From Amylostereum areolatum (lineage: Eukaryota > Basidiomycota > Agaricomycetes > Russulales > Stereaceae), in the NCBI GenBank assembly GCA_012932865.1, contig SAXG01000072.1, forward strand, positions 145,620 through 209,619: a stretch of 64,000 bases of DNA, written 5' to 3'. The translations under genes were made by a program, and so were the position numbers. The notes under the pieces are model-generated. The model was not told the DNA's origin and made no database searches. It saw nothing but the letters and a program-made list of their open reading frames with translations. How positions within the stretch are numbered: position 1 is the first letter of the stretch; every line of letters begins with the position of its first letter. Below, one piece after another: positions 56,685-64,000 of the stretch.

Positions 56685-58078
56685 ATCCCGTCGCAAGCTT
56701 GCAGACCTTCATTTCTTTCGGCACCATCAGGACATGCGTTCTCGAACTCAAGCACATACGGCGCGACGATGGCGATGTTCTACACGCTGACGATGTGCAA
56801 TTCTTAGAAGCGGAGTACCAAACTGCTTGCCGAGGTGATGACTTGGAGTCTTGGACGGCGGCCCTTGCCACGACCGACTCCGCTCCACGCCGACGCACCC
56901 AGACGCACCCTCGCCAATTCCCTCGCTGTGGTGCTGTCGACAATGTCCTTAACGTCTCCTCCAAATACAGCTTCGGAACCCAACATGGATCAGTATATGC
57001 TCGAATACGAGCTCGACGCCGACGGCGAACGTATTCCAGAAGCTACTTTCTTCGGCTGGAAGCTCACGCAGCGTGCGAAGGATGCTCAAAGAGCAGTACG
57101 TGTTTCCCTCCGTCATCCTCGCCGCAATTTCTAATATGGCACAGAAATGGCAGAGACTTATGGATAACCGACTCCCGATGTCTATCCTACCCGCAGCCGC
57201 CATCGCCCGGAACGGGAGCAAGCCCCCTCTGCTCTTCTACGGCTTTCCATTCAAGTACCAATTCATGGTCAACTATGCTAAACGCCACAAGCTCGAAATG
57301 AAGCTCGCGAAAGAGGATCGCATCAGGAGCGGGACGGACGCACTAAGATTCGCTGAGCTCAAAGACGAAGACATTACGGGGATGGAGGAAGTAATCGCTG
57401 TTTCGCTCGTCGTTCGCCACCTCGGGCATGCCTGTGGGGGCATCACGCTGGATGTCGGGTCACCGCTTACATTCGAGTGGGACGGTATCCTTGCGCTCTG
57501 GTCGAACTATAACATCCATGAGCGTTATAGATGGATACAATTGGCAGGGCGTACGCTCGAGGATGTCATCGCGATCCTGAATGAGGCCATGAATGAGGAT
57601 GGCCAAACCACCAAGATCAGATGGTGGTGGGATTTTGACAACAATGTGGTACGTGCTCTTGGACTCACATCCCTGAACGTTGAACCGTAACGGCAGTTCG
57701 CTAACCTTCCCTTTTTTCACTAGAACTTGTTCCATACCCCAGACTGAGTGCTGAAGCGCTGAGCGCTGAGCGCTGTGTGCTGACCTTTCATGCCTTTCCC
57801 GTAACTCCCTCGCTCTCGATTGCTTCCTATCTCGCATGTTTGCAAGTTTTTATGTTTCATATCGCACAATGGAAGTCGATCTCAATGTTTTTGCTATAAC
57901 GCGTTGCCCCTAGGGTTTCCCTCCCTTGCCCACAACAATCAAGCCCCTCCGAAGTCTTCTGAAGCTGGTCGACGACCGGTATCTCGTATCGCAGACGCAA
58001 GCTCCCAACTTTATGGATCCAACTTCCGTCGATTGGTGGTGAACCTTTTCAGTCGTGAAACACTACTAGGAATACAGT
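56685..58078 (+). repeat. Right arm of inverted segmental duplication
   Basis: Inverted match to 8371-9715. The right edge coincides with GAATACAGTCTGACACC (58068-58084), whose complement reads QTVFLVVFHD, as QTVFLVVFYD does at the left edge (8366-8399). The left edge is near CTTCATTTCTTTCGGCACC (about 56706). Confidence 0.85.
56943..57690 (+). CDS. Unknown protein, right paralogue (232 aa)
   Basis: Exon 1 is 56943-57095 and exon 2 is 57145-57690, with a 49-bp intron of the same length as in the left copy. It starts MSLTSPPNTASEPNMDQYML, with ELDADGERIPEATFFGWK, KWQRLMDNRLPMSILPAAAI, LLFYGFPFKYQFMVNYAKRH, EVIAVSLVVRHLGHACGGIT, YRWIQLAGRTLEDVIAILNE and IRWWWDFDNNVVRALGLTSL. No known domain is recognised. 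It is probably a soluble alpha/beta protein without signal peptide. The seven residues ATFFGWK are absent from the left copy. The diverged fragment at 8113 has its own residues in that position (DFQWK), so the longer form is probably ancestral. It is divergently paired with the MYND gene at 56376, with a 566-bp gap between start codons. Confidence 0.75.
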
Positions 58079-58467
58079 CTGACACCATTCGTTGCAATGA
58101 TGAACTCGGTCCCAGAGCCAACAAAAGAAACCTAGTGAAGGAGGACGATGCTGTACTTCGCCGATGACCTCTCCCGGGTTCCCTGGCACTCGTATAACGT
58201 CAACAACCTCAGGGTGATTTGCCCGGTCGACGTTGCGCGCATATACTTGTTTTACATTTTTCAAGCCATATGAATGTACGATGTCCGAACATCACAATGT
58301 ATATTATGGCTCCAGGGTCGAGGCGGAGATAAGCCCCCGGGATCCTTCACTTGACCTTACAGGCCTCGCTTCCTATTCAGCCCATTGATTCCCTTCTTAT
58401 CTTCCTTTTTCTCACATATGAGGTCCATGGCGATATGCAACGCGTACCCATCCTTCTCCTCGACTCC
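57691..58467. other. Intergenic region spanning the end of the inverted duplication
   Basis: The first 390 bp are the duplicated downstream flank (matched at 8371-8757). The rest is unique and should hold the amidase promoter. Short tandem GAGCGCTGAGCGCTGAGCGC-type repeats occur at about 57755-57772, with a related CAGCACTCAGCACTCAG run at 8672-8688 in the other arm. Confidence 0.5.
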
Positions 58468-60631
58468 ATGCCTCCCACCTGGCAAGAGCTCGTCGTGGAC
58501 AAGAGGACGCGTCAGACGGCATCGATTCCGCACGACTGGCTGATCTCCGCGCCCGCGGAGGATGTGCTAGACGTGACGCGGCTCCCTGCAGAGTGTGGCG
58601 TGCTATCGCCCCAGGAGCTCGCGATAACAGAAACCGACGACGTCGAGGTGCTGTTGGGAAGGCTTGCGTCGGGAGAGCTGTCGTCCGTGCAGGTCACCAC
58701 CGCGTTCTACAAACGCGCCATCGTGGCGCACCAAGCTGTGAGTGAACCCCCCTCTCGAGTTTCGCGGCGAATGTTCGTATACCGACAGTCAATGCTTTCC
58801 AGGTCAACTGTCTCACGGAGATCTTCGTAGATCGCGCACTGGAGCGGGCGGCATGGCTCGACGAGCAGCTGAAGATCACAGGCAAAGTTGTCGGTCCGCT
58901 CCATGGTCTCCCAGTCTCGCTGAAGGACCAAATCAATCTCAAGGGCCTGGAAACGTGCATGGGTAAGCATCACACGGGTTTTCTGTGCGGTGAATCTGAC
59001 CTCCCTCCTAGGATATGTTGGCTGGTTGGGAAAGTATTCCGAAAAAGACGCTGTGATCGCCGAGGTCCTCTGTTCCGCCGGTGCAGTCCCGTTCGTGCGC
59101 ACAAACGTCCCGCAGACGCTCATGGTGAGGGGACCGTTTCATCCAGAACAACGAGCTCTGTCTGATGACCGGACCAGTGGCCCGAAACATTCAACTTGGT
59201 CTTCGGACGCACGGTCAACCCGTTCAACCGCGCACTCACCTCGGGAGGCTCGTCCGGGGGCGAGGGCGCGCTCTTAGGGATGAAAGGCAGCCCTCTCGGC
59301 GTGGGATCTGACTTGGGCGGGTGCGCGTCCTTCCACCTCGTTCTCAACGGGACGAAATCTGACCGCAATCTCACGGACAGGTCCATACGCATCCCCGCGG
59401 GTTTCAACGGCCTCTACGGCCTCCGCCCTTCGTGCAATCGCGTCCCGTACACGGGCGCGTCCAACTCGCTCGAAGGCCAGGACTCGCTTCCCTCCGTCCT
59501 AGGGCCCCTGTCGCGGAGTCTGAGCGGCGTCAAAGCGTTCATGAAGGCAGTCGCGGTCGCGAAACCGTGGCGCAGGGATCCACTCGCGATACGCAAGCCG
59601 TGGGATGAAGACGCGTACGGGCTCGTCCACCACGGTGGCGGTAAGAAACTCGTGTTTGGATTCATATGGTCCGAGGGCGTGACAATCCCGCATCCGCCGA
59701 TCCTGCGGGCGTTGGAGATGACGAAGAAGGCGCTCTTGGATGCTGGGCATGAAGGTACGCGTCGTGCTCTGTAGTCACACCGTGGACGTCGACTGACGTA
59801 GCCATCCCACCTACAGTCGTCGATTGGGAGCCCTACAAACACGCCGAGCTTTTCCAGGTGACGGTGCGTCCTGCCAGCCTACTTGTCGGTTCTCCCCAAC
59901 GCGACTCAAAAATTGAATTGGGCCACGGACCCAGCGCGGCATCTTCTCCGCCGTCGGCGATGAAGACTACCAAGTCGTCGTGCAAGCCTCCGGCGAGCCG
60001 CTCCTGCGCAGCATGGCACAGGGGGACCCGGACGAGAGCCCACACGCCACGGGGCTCGCCCGGAGCTCCGCCTACGAGTTTTGGCAGCACAACAAGCGGC
60101 GCCTGCGTCTGCGGAAGGAGTACCTCGACCGCTGGGAGGCCACCGCCGCGACGACGTCGACGGGGAGACCGGTGGATGCGCTTGTGTCGCCCGTGGCGCC
60201 GTGGGCGGCGCCGCCGCACGGAAAGAATACGTACGATTTAGGTTCCTGTTGACGATGCCGGGGTAATTATAAGGGGGGCTGACGGCCGTGGCTCTCTGTG
60301 GCTCTCCACAGGTACGCGGCGTACACGCGTGTATTTAATGCGTTGGACTACGCTGCGTGCACCTTCCCGGTGACGAGGGTGGACCCGGCACTCGATGGCA
60401 AGAAACCCCCGCACGAGTTCATCTCGGAGTGGGACGAGACAGTCTATAATCTCTGTGCGTCGTTCGTGGGGAGGGTGTGGTTCGTTTGCTCACGCGAGAT
60501 TGTGGTCAGACGATCCAGAGGTCTTCAAGAACGCACCGGTGGCGCTGCAGCTGGTCGGGCGGACGCTCGAGGAGGAGGCCGTGATAGCGATGACTGAGGT
60601 TGTTGACGCGGCGCTGAAGTCTGCCGCATGA
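58468..60631 (+). CDS. Acetamidase-type amidase (amidase signature family)
   Basis: It starts MPPTWQELVVDKRTRQTASI. The order is that of fungal AmdS-like amidases: LPAECGVLSPQELAITETDD, LASGELSSVQVTTAFYKRAI, VNCLTEIFVDRALERAAWLD, HGLPVSLKDQINLKG (catalytic Lys), PFVRTNVPQTLM, FGRTVNPFNRALTSGGSSGG (cis-Ser), EGALLGMKGSPLGVGSDLGG and, after an intron, SIRIPAGFNGLYGLRP (nucleophile Ser in GGSIR). Next come GPLSRSLSGVKAFMKAV, WEPYKHAELFQ, VQASGEPLLRSMAQGDPDES, LVSPVAPWAAPPHGKNT, YAAYTRVFNALDYAACTFPV and KNAPVALQLVGRTLEEEAVI. About eight introns are in phase. It hydrolyses amides to acid and ammonia for nitrogen use; the substrate is not predictable. Length is about 550 residues, normal for the group, and the catalytic triad is complete. 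Confidence 0.88.
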
Positions 60632-61090
60632 TGAACGCTGTCGTTTGTTTCTCGAGGAACCAGAGAGGGACTTGATAGGCCGTCAAAGGGTTGGGTGGAT
60701 TGAAAGTAGTGTTGAGACGAAGTCGGAGTAGGTATTACAGGAATGAAACGGCGTGGAAAAAGGAGCCATACGTCGTTTTCTATTCATAACTTGAACAACT
60801 CGGAGTGCAGGTATGAGTTACAATGGCATGACAAAATACACGGTGCAAGTGGGGGCAACAGGCTGATACAGAGCGATTACCGATACCGACTGGGTATCAT
60901 CGACAATATGAGGTATAAGTATAACATGCAGAGGAGGAGCGTGAAAAGCGTGAAGAGCGTGCAGAAAAACATGATCAAGAACATGAACGAGAAGTGGCCG
61001 TCAAAACCTATACAACAAAGCTCCGGTGAGTCGGCCACCCGGTCCAGGGGAACGGAGAACTCACAGGGTCGTGAACGAACGTCAACGGGA

Positions 61091-63514
61091 TCACATGCGA
61101 AACGGAGACACCGACCCACTCGCCCGGCCCTCCTCCGTCTCCTCGCCTTTCTCCGCGCCCGCCCGCGCCCGCGCCTTCTCCGGACTGACCCCGCTCAGCC
61201 CCAGACCCATCGCCGACATCTTGACGTCCCTCCCAATATCCCTCGCGCGGCCCCGCCCCCGGTCCTCGTCGCCGCTCTCCCGCTCCGCGCGCTCGAGGTC
61301 GCGCTCGCTGCGAGTTCTGCGGTGCCCGTGGTGGCCCATCCGAAACGCGCGGTGGGTGCCCTCCTTGACGAGCGTGCTCGCGCCGTAGCTCCGGAACGTC
61401 TGCACGACGAGCGCGAAGTAGACGAGGCCCATGGCGAAGAGGCAGGTGATCGTGATGCGTGGGCCGAGGGATTGCGCGGGGCTCAGCGCGCGCGCGTTCT
61501 GCTCGTCGTCGGTGGGGTCCCCGGTCGAGCCTGTGCGCCAGACGAAGGAGAGGATGGCGACGAGGAAGGCGATCATCGACCATGCGAGCCACACCCCTGG
61601 CAGCGCGAGGAGCACCCAGACGTTCCAGAACACGCCCGTCTTGCTGTTCCGCGCTTCCTGAGGGGACGTCAGTGGCTATTCGAAGACAGGAAAGGAAAAA
61701 AAACGCACGTCGGCCCAGCGTGATGCGCGGTGCATGCTCCGCATCGTCCCGAAGCGCACGATGTAGACGCAGCCGTACGAGAGGCTCATGATCCCGCTTA
61801 CGAGCGAGAGGAGCGCGGCCGTGCGGGTCAGCGGGTCATTCGCTGCGCTTGGGATCTGGAACATGGTGAGGATGGCGCTATCGAACGCGTCAGCGAGACA
61901 GCAACGACAATAAAAGTTGGTGGAAGGAACATACGAGAGTAATAGCGCCGATACGACGTTGAGCGTCTTCCACTCCTTGATCAGACTGTCCACAAAGTCC
62001 TCCCACGACTGCTTGAACCGGGCAAGGGCAGGTGATACCACTGGGACCGTCCAATCCTCCGGGAACGGGAGTCGCACCGCTGTACCCGCCTCGATGCTTT
62101 GGGCGGCCTCGGCGGTCTCCAGCGGGGCGCAAGCCTCAACGATGCGCTGGATGTCTGGCCGGCTGACCTCGGCCTCTTGGAAGATCTTCGAGACACGGGA
62201 AAAGTACAGGCTCGGGAGGCGGAGGAGAAGATGCAGGTAAAGATGGCGGGGGAAAGTTTCTAGGAAGAAGATATGGGATCGGTGGAAGGTGTGGGAGTGG
62301 AAGACGGGGATGCAGCGACATACGGGGGCGCCTTCGCAGCTGATGATGGAGTCCGAGTCACGGCGCCCGATGCAGTGGACGAGGGAGAAGAAGGGCGCGC
62401 GGAGGCGGTAGGGGTCCATAGGAATGAAAGGTTCCTCGCGAGAGCGAGCTCTATGGAGCGTTGGCCAGCGGTCGATGAAGGCGCGGAGAGGGGAGGTATG
62501 CCGGGAGTGGGAACGAGCTGGGGACTCGCCGCTGATGCTCCTCGCGTGTGAGTGTCCGCGGCCATGGTGGTCTTGCTGAAGGCTCGAGTGAGCGGAACGT
62601 ATGCCTGCAAGAGCCGAAAAGGTGCCGAGGCTGCTTGGGAGGACGGGCTCGCTGTTGCCGACGTGGGCGGGGCGCACAGCTGCGTGGAGGTGGTCAGCGA
62701 CGTTTTCAACCAAGTCGAGGCCGGGAACGTGCATGAAGGGAAAGTGGGGGGGAAGAGGGTCGGCGAGACATGGGCGTGTCCGTCCTTTAGGCAAGCCTCT
62801 GTCGTCTCCGCACCCGTGAGGTACGAATGCGGACGCGGGCGGAGAGCCAGTAGCTTAAGCCCGTCGGATCCACTAAGTAAGCAGCGTTGGTGCGTCACCC
62901 GAATACACTCAATTCCCGAAACCGCTCCTGCAACATCGACTCCCCAATCCTCGGCTCAGATCCATCCAGCGCACAGCCGTCCCCGACCCTCACTTCGCGC
63001 CACTCGGCCCTCTCAAAAGAAAAAAGAGGATCAAGATGTGGGACAGCTCACCTTGTCGCGGCCCTGGAAAGTTGGGCAATGACATACGGTCGCTCTCGAA
63101 CGAAACACGTTGCCTGGGCGGGGTCTCCCGACCCACGGTGCCGTCCGACGCGCTGTGTGCGATGGCGTTCACCCTTGGGCTTCCTGATGGGGACCCACGG
63201 ACGTCCGGGGCAGAGACCGAGCCCGCGCTTTCGAGGCTGCGGTGGAAGGCGCGCGTCGGACGCGATGCGGGCGACGAGGGGAATGGAGCGGGGAGATCGG
63301 CCAGTTTGTCCGAGCTGGTCGACTGCGAGTTTGCGGAGCTCGAGTTGGACGCTGTAGATGTCCGTTAGCCGGGTGAAAACTACACACGATCAGGCGAGGA
63401 CTCGCCTGGCGTGTCTGGCGGCTGCGACGAAGGAAACGGGATTCTGTCCTCGTCGTTGCTGGCTGGAACGTCCGGTTCAGCGGTCGCTTGCAAGATCCCT
63501 GGGGTCGACGCCAT
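61091..63514 (-). CDS. Multi-pass membrane protein with disordered N-terminus
   Basis: The N-terminal exons run from MASTPGILQATAEPDVPASN (63514) through a 36-bp intron into SNSSSANSQSTSSDKLADLP, then DGTVGRETPPRQRVSFESDR. A further small exon near 62920-62990 (EPRIGESMLQERFRELS) and one near 62820-62868 (DPTGLSYWLSARVRIRT) appear to bridge to the membrane part. That part has ETFPRHLYLHLLLRLPSLYF, EEAEVSRPDIQRIVE-like cytosolic helices, and hydrophobic segments: TAALLSLVSGIMSLSYGCVY, WNVWVLLALPGVWLAWSMIA then FLVAILSFVW, and ITCLFAMGLVYFALVVQTF. A basic tail ends at 61091. Joining both blocks into one gene is my inference. If they are separate, the membrane protein starts at 62734 or 62794. 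I do not recognise the family. Confidence 0.65.
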
Positions 63515-64000
63515 GCGGATGTGGTGGTCCAAGTTGAAGACAGAAGAGCGAATACGCTGAGTGACGGAGTTGAGGGAAGAAGCCCAAACTTTCCTAAATC
63601 GGGACAGCCGCCTCTGCGAAGCGCCCTCCATCCCCGCCCGCGGCCGAAAGAATGTCGTTCCCGTCTGCTGAAGGTTCGGGCATTGTTTCGGGAAGCGGAT
63701 TGTACGACGAGAAATCTGGTTTTTTCGTTGTGCACGATGGTGGTATCAGGAGAAACACAAAAAGGCAACAACTGGGAAGTTGGTTCACGCGTTAAATGTA
63801 TCACGTGACCGTTTTGCTATCGCGCTCCGCCGTCGGTCGACAGCGACTCCGTCTCCAGAGTCCGAAGTATGCTCTCCCATGATGGCCCAAACCCCACATT
63901 CTCTGCTGTACGAAAGGACACTTTTTGGCCGATCCAACACTAGCTTGACTACTGCGGGTTGGCGCGGCGGGTCTGACTCTGAGATTCACGAACACGACTC
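63515..64000. other. Right-edge region
   Basis: Upstream region of the membrane-protein gene. A minus-strand frame extends above 63514 to 63631 (RLSRFRKVWASSLNSVTQRI), so translation could begin slightly earlier. Otherwise no gene is supported. Confidence 0.4.

Noticed and set aside
1..64000. tRNA, rRNA and CRISPR arrays
   Set aside because: I looked for box-B-like GGTTCRANNCC with a cloverleaf context and for regularly spaced repeats and found none convincing.

Overview
The window is nuclear DNA from a filamentous basidiomycete. Genes are split by many 48-60 bp GT-AG introns, often with a CTAAY branch point. The gene content is typical of Agaricomycetes: F-box families, a DUF6589 protein, MYND proteins, GMC oxidoreductase and Lam16A-like GH16 glucanases. 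The GMC enzyme, three secreted glucanases and an epoxide hydrolase fit a wood- or litter-decay fungus, perhaps Polyporales (inference). I saw no rRNA, tRNA or CRISPR. Exon boundaries were read by eye from frame continuity and GT/AG sites, so internal junctions are approximate unless coordinates are given.

Layout: 1-1800 (-) F-box protein running off the left edge; 2177-3260 (-) methylthioadenosine phosphorylase; 4934-6718 (+) SH3 protein. 7.7-11.3 kb is an unstable block holding a decayed MYND fragment, a truncated copy and an intact copy of a family I do not recognise, a poly(A)-tailed insertion with 15-bp flanking repeats, and a MYND gene. 11.7-12.0 kb is a MITE-like foldback element. Then come 12091-12905 (+) unknown, 13202-16706 (-) a large disordered protein, 17539-20079 (-) a secreted GMC oxidoreductase, and 21293-22886 (-) an NADPH-dependent ketoreductase. 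23306-27500 is a convergent DUF6589 / RecQ-like helicase pair in which both 3' ends look cut off. 27973-30214 (-) is a Gln-rich coiled-coil protein and 31580-33237 (+) a secreted epoxide hydrolase. 33.3-39.7 kb is a tandem duplication, each unit ending in a GH16 glucanase gene. 40165-44190 (+) is RFC1 and 44601-45587 (+) an F-box-like protein. 46520-48071 (+) is a third GH16, 49153-51897 (+) an F-box protein with Cys clusters, and 52790-54717 (+) a coiled-coil protein with a 138-bp tandem repeat. 55.5-58.1 kb repeats, inverted, the head-to-head gene pair of the left block. 58468-60631 (+) is an amidase and 61091-63514 (-) a multi-pass membrane protein.

Three themes stand out. First, duplication: a head-to-head pair (unknown protein plus MYND) occurs twice, inverted, about 44 kb apart, with one gene copy nearly identical and the other strongly diverged; GH16 occurs three times, two in tandem. 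Second, mobile DNA: a retroposition-like insert, a foldback element, and a DUF6589/RecQ-helicase remnant. Third, secreted carbohydrate and redox enzymes (3 GH16, GMC, epoxide hydrolase) are interleaved with housekeeping genes (RFC1, MTAP).
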